This document shows, in pieces, positions 32,277 to 44,061 of a stretch of DNA of 64,000 bases. Each line of letters opens with the position of its first letter. The stretch's first letter is position 1. This stretch comes from Pseudofabraea citricarpa (taxonomy: Eukaryota > Ascomycota > Leotiomycetes > Helotiales > Dermateaceae). A program made the position numbers and the translations under genes. The stretch covers positions 3,224,001-3,288,000 of the forward strand of contig JAPWGK010000002.1 in the NCBI GenBank assembly GCA_029641185.1. Direction: 5' to 3'. The notes beneath the pieces were generated by a model that was given only the letters and a program-made list of their open reading frames with translations, was not told where the DNA came from and searched no databases.

Positions 32277-32672
32277 AGAAAATTAGTGGTGGTATGATAA
32301 TTCTATGATTTTACGATTATGCTTACGGTTTACCCAAGGGGAGAGAGAGGCACCCACACTTGTACATAGCTTCGGTTGCGCTATACCCCCAAATTTGGTT
32401 CTAGGGAACTTTCGTTTCCTCTCTTCTTCAAAATCTGGTCCGCCATGATGTGATCCCTTTTTCTTTTTTCATGGTGTCAATTAGGGCGAGGCGATTTAAA
32501 TCTCAACTAGTTATTGTAGCGAAATACCTACGACTGCGAAAAGACACATACTTAACACCGCAACACTCATTACCTGGACAAACAAAGCATCTACAGTATC
32601 TACAGCATCTACAGCATCAGACTTTTGGATTTAATCTTCCAGAAAATTACAATCAGACATCCAGCAAACAGT
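32277..32672. other. Short intergenic region with CTACAGCAT repeats
   Basis: About 400 bases. CTACAGTAT/CTACAGCAT units occur three times at about 32591-32617, just before the next gene. An in-frame TTG at 32625 lies here but is not a plausible start. Confidence 0.5.
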
Positions 32673-33299
32673 ATGCCACTATCAAAGCCGCTGGTCATTA
32701 CTCCAGCTACAGCGCCTAGTCACACGCGCATCCAGCAAAAGCACATGTTGCAGGCAGCAATAGATATCGCCACGATCCTCATGCTCCTCGTCATTTTCTT
32801 CATCATACCACTATGTATCCAGCTATACAGGCAGAGAAGCAAGAACAAGTTCAAGAACGACATAGAGAGCCAATCCAATACGCGCAACCACCAAACTGCC
32901 AATCCTTCCACGGGCAGACCTAGAGCAGCTACAGCATCTAGCAGTATCATGCGCGGCGAGCACAGCAGCTTCGAATATGGCACCTGCTCACCCAAGAAGA
33001 ACGTCCGCTTCGCTGAGCCAGACGCGGATGTGAAGCGAAACCGCTCGCGCTCCGAAGTCGATCGCGAGCGGTTTCTCGACGAGCAACGCGCCGCTGAGGA
33101 GATGGAGAGGGTGCTATTTGCGAAGCTCAAGGAGGGCAGCTTGCATATCCCCTCGGACAGCGAAGAGGAGCGCGAGGGGGTGAGGGGGTTGGCCAAGGGA
33201 ACTTATCTCGACGAGGATGCCGAGATCGAGGGCACGCACATTGGATTGAGAAGGGCGCGGGATGATGAGTGGTCGGAGGAGTTGCGATACGTTTTATAA
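32673..33299 (+). CDS. Small single-pass membrane protein of unknown function
   Basis: Single exon, 208 aa from the first in-frame ATG at 32673; a second Met at residue 24 is just before the membrane span. Residues about 30-50 (IATILMLLVIFFIIPLCIQL) form one transmembrane helix, followed by RQRSKNK, which suggests the basic side and the long C-terminal tail face the cytosol. The tail is charged and Ser-rich, with a KKNVRF sequence (108-113) that fits the RVxF protein phosphatase 1 docking consensus, and an acidic SDSEEEREG patch. I recognise no family. Codon-position bias towards G/C and the clean membrane topology argue that it is real. Function unknown. Confidence 0.72.
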   Translation: MPLSKPLVITPATAPSHTRIQQKHMLQAAIDIATILMLLVIFFIIPLCIQLYRQRSKNKFKNDIESQSNTRNHQTANPSTGRPRAATASSSIMRGEHSSFEYGTCSPKKNVRFAEPDADVKRNRSRSEVDRERFLDEQRAAEEMERVLFAKLKEGSLHIPSDSEEEREGVRGLAKGTYLDEDAEIEGTHIGLRRARDDEWSEELRYVL

Positions 33300-33901
33300 G
33301 AATGTCGGACGTGGCCCTTTCTTCTTGGATGTCTTTTCTGGCTTGGGTTTTGGCAAGGGGTTACGGAGTGAGGAGTGGGATTTTGCTTTGGCCTCCAAAG
33401 GGGTTGTGGTGTTAGGGAATACTATATTATAGATGGAAAATACCCTTCATTCCAAACTGCTCGTGTACTTGATTTCACATGAGTTTGTTTTTCCATTTCG
33501 AGACATGGTATATTTCACGTTCGTGATATTGATCTAGGTTTGGGACTCAGGAGTTAGTTCACGGATGACGCTTACCTGAAGGGCTGGATTTTATTCCCGT
33601 GTCCATGTATATGTCCTAATTAGGGAAGAAAGTATCTAAGACCAGGCCTTAGGTTGATAGAAGCAGTTCATTTTCATTCTAACTTGCTGCCACATGGATA
33701 TTGGTATACAAGTTAAAATATGAGAACTAAAACTTTGGAAATTTGTCTGATATATAGCAACTAAATAACGCTAGAGATGGTACAGGCACAAATACAAACC
33801 CCCAGATTAAAACGCGTTCGTCAATCGTAAATGCTAGAACGCCACTCAAAAGCCCTCCGCTAAAATCCCATGTTACTCCGGCCTCAATCTTGTTGGTTGG
33901 G
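33300..33901. other. Convergent 3' flank between small membrane protein and GFA-like gene
   Basis: About 600 bases between two 3' ends, AT-rich from about 33420. No feature recognised. Confidence 0.5.
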
Positions 33902-34902
33902 TTATTTTAGTTCTGCCTTCTCCATATTACGACGCATCTGCTCGATGAAGTCCCAATCAATGAGAGGGTTAACAAAATTACGGACCTGCGATAGCTAACT
34001 TAGTGAAGGTCAGAGGATACCATGGCAGGAAAGAAAACTTTACATTAACTCCAATCATATCCTGACCTTGATCTGGCTTCGACCTCTGGTATTCGATCAT
34101 TACTGCACCACCACATGAATTGCAAAATTTATGGATCTGCTTCTGCTTGGTGAACCATCGCTTCTCTTTCATATTATCGGCGCCTGTTTCAAGTACAAAT
34201 CAGTCTCGTTTTTTTTTTTTTTTTAAGGTCTCTTGGCCAAGTTTGATGGTCTGCTCGCTCCGCTCAAAGGATCTTGTTCAGAACTCAACATCTCAGCAGC
34301 CAAGCTTGAACGATTCATGATCAAGTGTCCAATGTGGCCGGATTAGCTCCACAGCTTTGTACAGCTCAAGAATCGATGCCTAGTCTCAACCCTACTTGTC
34401 GAGCATATCACTGTGATTTCCACTTGTCTGCGTGAATAATCTCGTAGATGCTCTGTGGTGTTATGCACACGCCCGTGATCTGAAACGAGATCTTGAATTG
34501 CCCAACGACAGGTGAAGAGGCTCCGGAAAGGGATATCTAACCTTCTGTGATAACCACATCTCTCTTAGGAAAGTGATGGATTTCGAAATTCTGGTTCTGG
34601 CAAAGTCTGCTTGGGGAGTTAGCAAGGGATTGTTAAGCAATTGCCACGGCATGTGACATAGATGTGCTGCCTTCGCTGTAGAGGCAACCCGGGGAACCCT
34701 GCGGCTGAAGATGGCTGAGAATCTCGAGCTGGAAGACTCACGGGCAGGTGCATTCGTTCTCTAGGATAAGGGGATTGTGAAGGAGCACTTCGAACTTGAT
34801 AGCACCACATCCACAGGATGCCTTTCGGTAGGCGGGTTGGTATTGTGTATTAGCCGGGGCGTTCTGCTGCTCAACAGCTGATCCCAGAGTAATAGTAGAC
34901 AT
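33902..34902 (-). CDS. GFA-fold (glutathione-dependent formaldehyde-activating type) zinc protein
   Basis: Small zinc protein of the GFA/DUF636 family; substrates of fungal members are mostly unknown. Four exons on the minus strand (34902-34742, 34606-34542, 34183-34044, 33985-33902) give 149 aa, a normal length. Zinc-binding cysteines are all present: C30 and C32 (SCGCGAIKF), C51, C53 and C56 (CTCPLC), C96 and C99 (FCNSCGG). The blocks FPKRDVVITEG and GQDMIGVNVRNF are family-like. Introns are 135, 358 and 58 nt; the 358-nt one is long for this genome and carries a 16-base A tract on the coding strand. The joined protein is continuous and conserved across it, so I see no missing exon. Despite the family name, formaldehyde activation should not be assumed. 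Confidence 0.89.
34209..34224. repeat. T16 homopolymer (A16 on the coding strand of an intron)
   Basis: Sixteen T on the plus strand, inside the 358-nt intron of the GFA-like gene. Confidence 0.95.
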
Positions 34903-37422
34903 GATGGATTAGGACAAGAACGCCGAATTGAGCTGAGAAGTAAAGATTGAATGGCCTTGAGACGTGATTATGGATGTGGATGTGGAGTGCAGTGTACGAC
35001 AGCTTTATGCGGATTTGTGAGGATGGCCACAGCTCCCGTGATCCAGGGATCGGGCAGCTAGCACGTCCCCCTTTTGACTTCAGATCGTCTCCACAAGCCA
35101 TGGAGAACGCTAGATTCCTGCAGATCTCAGATCTAAGTTCATTGATTTTCAAGGGTGCAACCATTGATGTTCGATAACATAGCAAAAGGAGCCCTTTGAA
35201 TGCTTAGAATAGCTATCTATCAGTCTTGGGTTTCTGGCCGTGTTCTAACTACCATGAATTGGCTCTCGGTCAGGAGCCGAAAGTGATTACAAGTGAGGAA
35301 TAATCCAACATCAAAATCACACGTACAGTTCTTACAGTACTACTACTATTACTCCTGCACGACAATTCGCATCGCATCCAAAGTCGGATTCTCAATATCT
35401 AATTACTGAACGGCAGGCAAGGCACTGCGTTTAAAGATCTCGGGCCTTAGCCGGTACTTCGACTGGAGACGAGGATGTCCTGGGGAACGGAACATGTCGT
35501 TCTAAGTTTTTGCGGCTACACCCAGCACGTCAATTTGTTCAATAACCTACAGTAGACTTGGCCCTTCACCAATACTGCTGATCCGGCACACTGGTACCGA
35601 ATCACCGTAGGACTTATGGATCTTCATGTCCTTGGTTCCTCTTGGCTAGGTGTTGTTGTCACCGATTAGCTGCAGCTCTGCGTCAGACAAGCGACTGGAA
35701 GAAGATTTACTCGTGTAGTACTACCCAAGACTTTAAGTCGAAGCATGTCGATGGTGCGAAGAAGACAATAAACACTTTTGATTGGATGGTCAACTCACAA
35801 CCCTATAGGACATTGAATTGGTTGACAGGTATCCAGTCTGGGAAAAAATTCATCCTACTGTAGACAGTTGCGGCTGTGTTGTCATTGGAACAATATGTCT
35901 GGGTCATATGGGTCCATTTGTAAACTAGCCCTAACATTCTACGAAAGCTATAAAAACAACAAAGCCCGGGAGGTGCTGATTTGGGTTCTCGAGGACAGGA
36001 AAAAGAGTCTTGTTTTGCAAACAAGCAATTGACTAATTCGGAAACGGCTAACTCCGAGAACAGCACATCTGATGAGACGGTGGCCTACCAAAATACAGAA
36101 CATCGAATGTTAACAGTTGTTTCAAGAATTTTTTTATGTTTGATTACACTTCCTCTGTGTACTCACATGTGGACCATCTTTAGAAATCTTTCTTTTATCC
36201 TTTCTCATTCTTGACAATTCTCAATATTGAATAAGGGTTTTCTCGTTTAACATCTACATACTACATAGTAGGTAGCAGTCAGAAAACCTTGACTACCAGG
36301 AGCCAACCCAAATTTCAACACGAGTATACCCTAGAGTTTTTTTGCCCTGTAGAATCAATTAACCCGGTTATTATCGGGGCCAGTTCTTGATTGTTTTCAA
36401 GTCTGGTAAGAGCGATTCCGCCAAACAAAACTGCAGCATAATTAGGCGACCAGAAAATAATATCACACAACTCTCAAGTCAAATTAGTTTGACCTCGAAA
36501 TACGAACCTTCGTTCCACCTTGATATCTCAAAAATCTATTATTTTTTAGATTATCTTACCGATGTTCACAGACAAAGTCGCCAATCGTTCTCAGTTAGTC
36601 CCTTACCTAGGATTTCTTATCAGTGGGGCCCAAAGGTGTCTTTTGTCCTGTTATATCAAACTACGTACCCTGTCTCACATTTTCGTCTTCTTTTTTTCTT
36701 TTCATTTTTGCACTTAAGGATTACGTTTTTGTAAGATTTGTAAATCTCATCAAAACATTTCCTTAACAAAACCAACTTCACCAAAGAAGAAGAAGAAGAA
36801 GAAGAAGAACGTGTAAGCGACGTAGGAGAAAAGGAAAGGACTATTACTAAGACCGAGAAAGGTAATAAGCTCCACACAGATCTCCTAGATATTTGAAGCA
36901 GATGATGAATGTTACACCGAGGTTAAAAGGCCAAGGAAAGAAATAAGTACTTAAACCCGAACAAGTAAGTATCCTGCTATGTTGGTAATCAAAACCTATA
37001 TCATATTCACTACTATATAGTGACAAGAGCAAAGTCGAGAAATATGAAAGCGTGTAATCTGTAGCTTATCTTTAGTTTAGTTATAAACAGCTTTTTATAT
37101 CTTGTTGTATCGAAATATTGGCATCGATGCTGAGATTTTTGTATATTATATTCATGTTACCTCGATTATTGTGCGCAAACACCCCCTTAACCATTCGCGT
37201 CCTTCAGTTCGTGTCCCCCTGACTTGTAAAAAGTCCACCTCACGTGTGCAAATCAACACCTGGTAAAAAAGGTCATGGGTAAGAATGAAACTAAGAGGAT
37301 TTGGTCACATCAGTTCAGACATAATAAGTGGATTGGTATCGTCTTTAAAACATTGAAAATCGTCTCGCTCTTAAGCTCTATAGTCTGTCTGCTCGGTCTC
37401 CAACCAACAGCTTTGATATATA
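34903..37422. other. Largest gene-free region
   Basis: About 2.5 kb between the GFA-like gene and the penta-EF-hand gene. Composition is more AT-rich than the neighbours, especially 36100-37200. It holds an AAG repeat at 36784-36809 and only short ORFs (up to about 115 codons) with no recognisable sequence. I found no terminal repeats, transposase remnants or tRNA boxes. It could include a decayed element, but nothing shows this directly. Confidence 0.5.
36784..36809. repeat. AAG trinucleotide repeat
   Basis: More than eight AAG units in intergenic, AT-rich sequence. Confidence 0.9.
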
Positions 37423-38516
37423 TCAGCGTTGTCTGATGATCTCCGTGAGGAAGTCCTCGCTAGGTATGGATTAGCATGGTCCAATAAGCCAAAAGCGTAC
37501 AAAACTTACAATGACAGTGTTATGAAGCCATCTCTGTCATCGTCATATTTCTTAAAAACGTCCGTCATTCGCTTCAAGCTAATGCAGCTCTGAACGAAAA
37601 GATCAAAACTGATGGCTCCCTCGTTCCGTTTATCATAGGTTCTGAATAATGTGTCGACAAATGTGTGGCTCAATCTGTACCCAAAGGCTGCCAAAGCATT
37701 TGTATACTCCTCCATACTGATGCTTCCGCTTCTATCAATATCGAATCTATCGAACAGTGATCGCCAGGCAGCCAAGAATCCCCATAGACCACAGAACTCG
37801 TCGAAGTTGATAGAACCGGAACGGTCGCTGTCAAACATTCGTATCATCATCCTCACAGTATGAGGGTCGAATGAAGTCCAGTCGCCATTGACAAGGGCGG
37901 CGCGTAATTCCTTCTCGGTGAGTGTGCCACTTCCTACAGACGATTAACAAACTTCTTTATTGGATCTGCTGAACGTACCATCTTTGTCTACTGCTTTGAA
38001 TAGTGGTAGAAGCGCGGGATCTCTCCCATCGCCTGGAGCAGGTGAGGGAGGAGGTCTTGACATCTGTTGTGGTCGGTTCTGGGGTGCGGGCTGAGGTCGA
38101 GCGCCAAAACTTCCTGGAGGAGGGGAAGTATATCCATGAGAAGCTGGAGGAGAAGCTCCATAACCGTAGTTTGCGGAAGGCTGCATCTGCGGCGATGGTC
38201 TGCGCATAGGCTGATTGTTAGTAGGAAGAGGTGGAGGCGGCTTGTTGCCGTATTGTTGGTTGTATGCTAACTGTTGCGCTGCTGGGTTTGGCCCCCCAGA
38301 TGTTGTTGGACGAGGAGGAGCAGGGCTGTTGTTGCTCTGTTTCTGAGAGGGGTCTGTCAGCTAGGGCGCAAAGCTCTGCGCTTCCATCGTGGACTCATAC
38401 TCTTTCTGGCTCTGCGAAGCTGTGATTCATTAGCTGGGCTCGATTATAGGGAGGAGGGGTAATCCGTCGACGTACGCAGGCAGTGAATCTGGATTGAAGG
38501 TCTTGTTATATGCCAT
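37423..38516 (-). CDS. PEF1: Penta-EF-hand calcium-binding protein (PEF1/ALG-2 type)
   Basis: Cytosolic Ca2+ sensor of the ALG-2/peflin group; yeast Pef1 acts in polar growth and cation homeostasis. Five exons on the minus strand (38516-38476, 38419-38401, 38342-37979, 37933-37510, 37459-37423) give 294 aa. The N-terminal ~120 residues are Pro/Gln/Tyr/Gly-rich, as usual for the family. Five EF-hands follow: DKDGSGTLTEKE, DSDRSGSINFDE, DIDRSGSISMEE, a degenerate DKRNEGAISFDL and DDDRDGFITLSFED, the last serving dimerisation in known members. Intron 3 splits the first EF loop and intron 4 the last. Exon 2 is only 19 bases; it and intron 2 are required to bypass an in-frame stop (TAG at about 38360). 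The EF-hand half is certain and the first two small exons are inferred. Confidence 0.92.
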
Positions 38517-39039
38517 CTTGAAATCTGGGAGAGCAATTGAAGAAGGCTCCGAGCTAGAAGAGAACAGCAATCGGAAATTGACCTTGAGTCGAGGATGAGG
38601 ACGCCGACGAGCTGAGGGTCCAGCGCAGCTCGTGGGAGCGGAGCACTGAGGCCTTTGCGAGGGGCGTGCAGTGCAGTGCAGTGAGGCTGGAAGGCGCGTA
38701 AAAGCCAGGAGAAGGCTCTTCGATTCTTCGATTGTAGAATGGAGAGTTTACTCGGAATTCACTTCTTCTTCGAGGGTGCACTACAATGTAGCAACGATGT
38801 CTCGTACTCGGAATCTCGGATTACACAGCTATCTGCGTTCTTGCTCGAGCCTTTGAATAATACGCGGATTGGGATCAACGCGGCGGGAAGTCTTGGCTCT
38901 TCGGCAGCATCCCACTTCGCTTCGTGACTTGGGGTCCTGACTTGGGAACAGTATTATTATTATTATTGGGCTTTCAGTTTCATCCCAAGTCTCACACTTC
39001 TCGGTCCGTTGCCGATCTCCAACTCCTCCACTGCACATC
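38517..39039. promoter_or_regulatory. Divergent promoter between penta-EF-hand and ChaC genes
   Basis: About 520 bases shared by two divergent genes. Contains an ATT-type repeat near 38950-38967. No further element could be supported. Confidence 0.5.
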
Positions 39040-39901
39040 ATGTCCAACAACGACAAAGAGTTCTGGCTTTTTGGCTATGGCTCCTTGATTTGGAAACCGC
39101 CCCCAAGCTACGGTTCGTCACTATCACATTGCCGCCCACAATCCTTCTTGGACACAACCGCTGAACCCGTCCCGCAGACAGGCGCATTCCAGGATATGTA
39201 ACCGGCTATGTTCGACGATTCTGGCAGGTAGGTTTGCAATTCTCCACTTGAGTCAGGTTGATAGCTAAGTATTTCAAAAGGCAAGGTGAGCGCCTCTCCG
39301 CTTTGAATCCCTTCAAAGGCTTGTGATGCTTACACGCCCTCGTAGTCAAGACCACCGCGGCACACCAGAAGCCCCCGGTCGAGTAGTTACTCTGATAGAG
39401 CGGTCATTCTGGCAAACTCTGAAGGACCATCATGACTCCGAGTCGGACAAGGTGTGGGGCACCGCATATCGAATCGAGGCCTCCAAAGTACAAGAAGTGC
39501 GTGAATACCTGGACATCCGCGAGATTAACGGTTATACAATCCATTACACCCCATTTCAGCCCGCCGACGGATCAGCGAGTATACGAACACTTGTCTATAT
39601 AGGTACCCCTGACAATGAGCAGTTTGTTGGCGCCCAAGACCCACAAGAGTTGGCAGAGCATATACACAAGAGTGAAGGTCCAAGTGGATTAAATAAGGAT
39701 TATCTCTTTGGCCTAGAGAAATCTCTGGATGAACTGAGCCCAGACAGCGGAGATGGACACGTCAAAGACCTAGCAAACCGAGTTCGAAATATTGAAGAGA
39801 AGGAGCTTTCAAGTACTCAGGTAGACGATAAAGCAAGACGGGCTGCCGAGAAGGAGCTAGACAATGACCATGCTGCAGATATGGAGGAGACAGAAAAGTG
39901 A
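39040..39901 (+). CDS. GCG1: ChaC-type gamma-glutamylcyclotransferase (glutathione-specific)
   Basis: Cytosolic enzyme that cleaves glutathione to 5-oxoproline and Cys-Gly. Four exons (39040-39112, 39178-39227, 39281-39285, 39346-39901) give 227 aa. The N-terminal FGYGSLIWKP (about 11-20) is the family's substrate-binding loop, and DHRGTPEAPGRVVTL and VWGTAYRI are the next conserved blocks. Joining exon 2 directly to the last exon breaks the frame. A 5-base exon (GCAAG, 39281-39285), flanked by a good CTAAG...AAAAG acceptor and a GTGAGC donor, restores it and gives RFWQAS-QDHRGT, matching the conserved RFWQxSxDHRG of ChaC proteins. The C-terminal ~60 residues are charged, Lys/Glu-rich and extend past the catalytic fold. 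Family call is firm; the microexon is inferred but well constrained. Confidence 0.94.
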
Positions 39902-41835
39902 AAACCGCAATCGCTTATTTACATGGCTTGAGCTGCAACTAGATGCCAGCATACGATAGAAAGATATCATACATTAGATTAGAACCATTGTATTACCGTA
40001 TGGGATGTTCTTAATGAGTGTGAATTCGTGATTCAAAATCGAATGGAAGACCAAGCGATGGAAAATATGGCTACTTAAAAAACCATCCATGTATCATGCT
40101 TCGAGGAATTTCAAGAGCAGGTGCTATTCAATTGAAACGAAACCCAGTAAGCTTGGTGCAGCCATGTAATGTCTTTTATATGACCGTGAGAAGTGTTGAG
40201 GACGAGAGGCAATTACATGATTCTTTACATGGGAAACATGAGTACTACATCAAGTAATGCTATGACGTTCTGGCCAGCCCTTACATAGTAAGGAAGAGTC
40301 TCTGAAGGCTATTGAGCTCTTTGGTCAATAGAACCAATAATACAGCCGTGTCCAATGCTCCATGCCATCTTCATATCATCGTCAAAGGTTGTCTTCTAAC
40401 ATGTGGATCTCGGGTACGTACTAACTATAGACGATAGAGCCGAGAAGCAGAGTTTAGAAGTTTAAGTAACGTAGGCATTGTGTAAGTATAGGTGAATGCC
40501 CGAAGAGGATATTGGAAAATAGATAAGTGTATCAAGTGAGAGCAACTGCCTGTGTTTCCCAGCCAACATGTTAGAAATGAATTTGCGGAGAGACTTTGTT
40601 GACGATTTATTGACCTTGATCGACCTGGCATGCGCGAAGGTTCTTCGAGTAGAGGGGCAAGTACACGGGTTTACATCGTACTACAACGGGTTAACCTACC
40701 CAGGCCAGGCCAGGCACTCATTATTGCAAAGGGGTTGGTTACCTTAGCGACGTGACAGCACTAGATCAACCGACCGGGTCGACATGCCCCCTTTCTTCCA
40801 ACACATGGCCGTCTAGGTACCTACATCCAAGAAGCTAGAGCATCGGGAAGGCCGTACGATCATGCATCGTGATGCTGCAAGACTTGTGTATGCTCGTGTT
40901 ACTGTGGCATCGGGTCAGGAACCCAAGTACAGACTTGAGATGTGTCATGTTCCACAAGAAGGCACAGCTATTGTGTCATTCAGCTACCTATAGATAGTGA
41001 CAGGATGGTGATATTCCAGGTATACGACGCTGTTGACGTTGGCCGAATGACGGCGGAACAATGCCGAAATGATACCGCCTTATTATTGAGTCACAAGCAT
41101 GTAAGCCTGATGGGGTATACGTGGAATGGCTGAACGAAAACAGTCTGTGACTCTGGTCTGGTCTGGGTAGCGAGGCGACTGTCGGTAGTTTACGGTGTCG
41201 TTTCTCGCTGGTGACCTGGAGACACTACTGGAGACTGGAGACTGGAGAATGGAGACATCGGGCTCGGTTGTAAGTGCAAAGTCCGAGCCAATAAATGATG
41301 ACAGAGGCTCCCTGAGGCCTGAGGAATGGCTCAACATTACCCCGATCTTTGGGGCATCACACAGCCGGACAAAGGAAAAAAAAAAAAAAAAGACTGTGCC
41401 GCTGTGTTCGTGTTCAAATCTGTGTCTGGTCTCAGAGTCAGAGTCGCTCTTACTATGCGTGGACTCCATCAGCCCTTTTGTGGTACGAGCTGGGTTGTCA
41501 TCAGAGACGCCCTCAATTTTGCTCAGCTTCGAGCTTGACTTTGAGTTTGATATCCCAACTCTTCTCCACAACCACCGATTGACTTTGTACGGAGAATCTC
41601 TTGATTCGTCTTCCCTGTCTCCCGACAGAAATTAAGCTTGATCTTGTCTGAAGCGAAAGGCCACGACAGGGGTCATATCTCATATCTCCGTTGCTTCGGT
41701 CGAAGCCCCATAATACACCAGTGAGTGGGTAAACGACATTTAAAGTACAAAGGGCCTCGCCCCTTCTGCTTTCTGTTTCGCTTTTGAAAGGCAGCCTGGC
41801 ATTACTCCTCCTTCCTTAGACACCATCCCGCAATC
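39902..41835. other. Intergenic region between ChaC and MFS transporter genes
   Basis: About 1.9 kb. It holds CTAGGTACCTAC at 40813-40824, GGAGACT-type short repeats at about 41217-41256 and a 16-base A tract at 41376-41391. ORFs up to 162 codons exist on both strands at 41083-41635 but overlap each other and have no recognisable sequence, so they are not called. The transporter promoter is in the right part. Confidence 0.5.
41376..41391. repeat. A16 homopolymer
   Basis: Sixteen consecutive A in intergenic DNA, about 450 bases upstream of the MFS transporter gene. Confidence 0.95.
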
Positions 41836-44061
41836 ATGACCAACGAGAAACCCCTTCACGATTCGGCCTCTGATACAGACCACACCCTCAAAGACGGTTC
41901 TGCTCCCAGTGTGGATCTAAAGGAAGTCGAGGCGGGAACAGAACGCGAGATGTCGAATTCACCATCCCTGCACCAAGAAAAGCCCGACCTACACAGAGTA
42001 CACTCTGCAAAGGAGGCTGCTGCTGCTGATCTACAGAGGGTCATGACCAGCGGAGAAGGCGTCGAATATCCTACAGGACTCAAGCTCGGCTTAATCTCTC
42101 TCTCTCTATGTCTATCAGTTTTCTTGATGGCTCTGGACAACACCATCATTGCTACCGCCATACCGAAAATCACTGATCAGTTCCACTCCCTTCCTGATGT
42201 CGGCTGGTACGGAAGTGCCTATCTTTTGACGACCGCCTCATTCCAGCTGCTCTTTGGAAAATTCTACACGTACTTTTCAATCAAATGGGTTTACTTGGCA
42301 GCAATCGCCGTTTTCGAACTCGGTTCGCTCATTTGTGGGGTTGCCCCTAACTCTACTGCTTTGATTGTGGGCAGAGCCGTAGCGGGACTTGGATCCGCTG
42401 GCATCTTCAGTGGTGCTTTGATTAGTAGGTAGTCCCGAATCATGGTGTGGAGATTCAATCACTAAGATTTCTGTAGTCGTTGCTTACTCTGTCCCCTTGG
42501 CCAAGCGTCCCCTTTATACTGGATTCATTGGAGGTACGTGGGACTGTTTCCTAGTTGCACTTTCTTAGACCTGTGATACCTCACCTCAAGTGAGCAAGAC
42601 TGCTCTTCAGCAAGTCTCGGTTGACAATGAAGTTTTGTGAAAGCCCCCAAGAATAACAGCTAATCTTTTTGGCAGCTATGTATGGAATTGCTAGGTTAGT
42701 ATTTCACCGCTTAAGACTGCCTTGATTCTTTGCAAATACTAACTTTACAAAAGTGTCGCTGGGCCTTTACTCGGTGGTGTTTTCACTGATAAGGCTACAT
42801 GGAGAGTATGTGATTCCGCAGAGTACGTTAGGGTCTAATTGTGCTAACTCTAATAGTGGTGCTTCTTCATAAACCTTCCAATCGGCGCAATCACCATGGT
42901 GGTCATTGCTATCTATTTCAAGGCGCCCGAAAGAGAGGAGATAGCTTCTCTCGGATGGAAAGAGCGTGTTAAGGAGTTCGATGTGTATGGTACAATTGGT
43001 GAGAAAGACAATTGCTCGATAATTGGCCAAGGCTAATCCAACTAGTGTTCATGCCTGCTATCATCTGTCTTCTTCTCGCTCTGCAATGGGGTGGAACGAA
43101 GTACGAATGGTCAAGCTGGAGAATCATCCTGCTGTTTGTATTTTTTGGCGTCTTGATCTCAATCTTCATCGGCATCCAATTCTGGAAACAGGATTCTGCC
43201 ACCGTGCCACCACGGATCATGAAGAAGCGTAGCATGTGGGCAGCATCCTGGTTTTCCTTCACCTTGGGTGCATTCTTCCTACTACTCGTCTACTACTTGC
43301 CTATCTGGTTCCAGGCTGTCAAGGGAGCATCGGCTGTGAAATCAGGGATTATGAATCTGCCAATGATTCTCACTTTAGTCATTGTATCCATCCTATCTGG
43401 AATTGGTGTTACTGTGGTTGGTTACTGTAAGAAAATTTCCCCTTCGACTCGTTACAATTTTCTAGGTTGCTGACAACAGTACAGATGCACCCTTGATGAT
43501 TGCATCTTCAATTTTCACCGCCATTGGAGTTGGTCTTATGACAACCTTTGAGCCAGACACAGCACATCCTGCATGGATCGGATACCAGGCGATTGTAAGT
43601 ATTTGACGACGCTGTACTGTTGTAGTCTACAATGCTTATTTATTCATGCATAGGCTGGTATTGGAATTGGACTAGGAATGCAACAACCTTTGATTGCGAT
43701 CCAGACGGTCCTTGATATTACAGAAGTTCCCGTCGGAACCTCTGTTATCATATTTCTACAAACACTCGGAGGTGCGCTGTTCGTTTCCATCGGCCAGAAT
43801 GTTTTCGCAAACAAGCTTGCTATGGGACTGAAGCAATATGCTCCGACATTGGACCCAGTAATCGTACTCAATACGGGAGCGACGAGCATCCAGAAAACAA
43901 TCGAAAAACAATACCTTGCTGGTGTTACACTTGCATATAATAATGCACTTACGCAATCATTCTTAGTGGCCAGTGTAATGGCAGCTTTGACACTCATCGG
44001 AGCTGTCTCGATCGAGTGGAAGAGTGTCAAGGGCAAGAAAATTGAGATGGGCGCTGCATAG
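41836..44061 (+). CDS. MFS drug:H+ antiporter, DHA2 (14-TMS) family
   Basis: Plasma-membrane efflux transporter related to fungal toxin and drug exporters. Eight exons (41836-42424, 42477-42533, 42676-42694, 42754-42805, 42857-42998, 43046-43426, 43485-43594, 43654-44061) give 585 aa. A hydrophilic ~80-residue N-terminus precedes TMS1 ([20 protein letters not shown]). The signature motif [17 protein letters not shown] in and after TMS1, [11 protein letters not shown] in the TMS4-5 area, GPLLGGVF (motif C) and [12 protein letters not shown] are all DHA2 hallmarks. [11 protein letters not shown] and [18 protein letters not shown] are in the C-terminal half. Exon 3 has only 19 bases (encoding part of GAMYGIAS). 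Intron 2 is 142 nt and intron 6 passes over an AG to use the next. No biosynthetic cluster surrounds it, so its substrate cannot be guessed. Confidence 0.95.

Noticed and set aside
32625..32672. Upstream start of the small membrane protein at 32625
   Set aside because: The codon is TTG; the first ATG in frame is 32673.
41083..41635. Overlapping ORFs of 146 and 162 codons on opposite strands
   Set aside because: They share a low-complexity A16/T16 core and short direct repeats and show no recognisable protein family.
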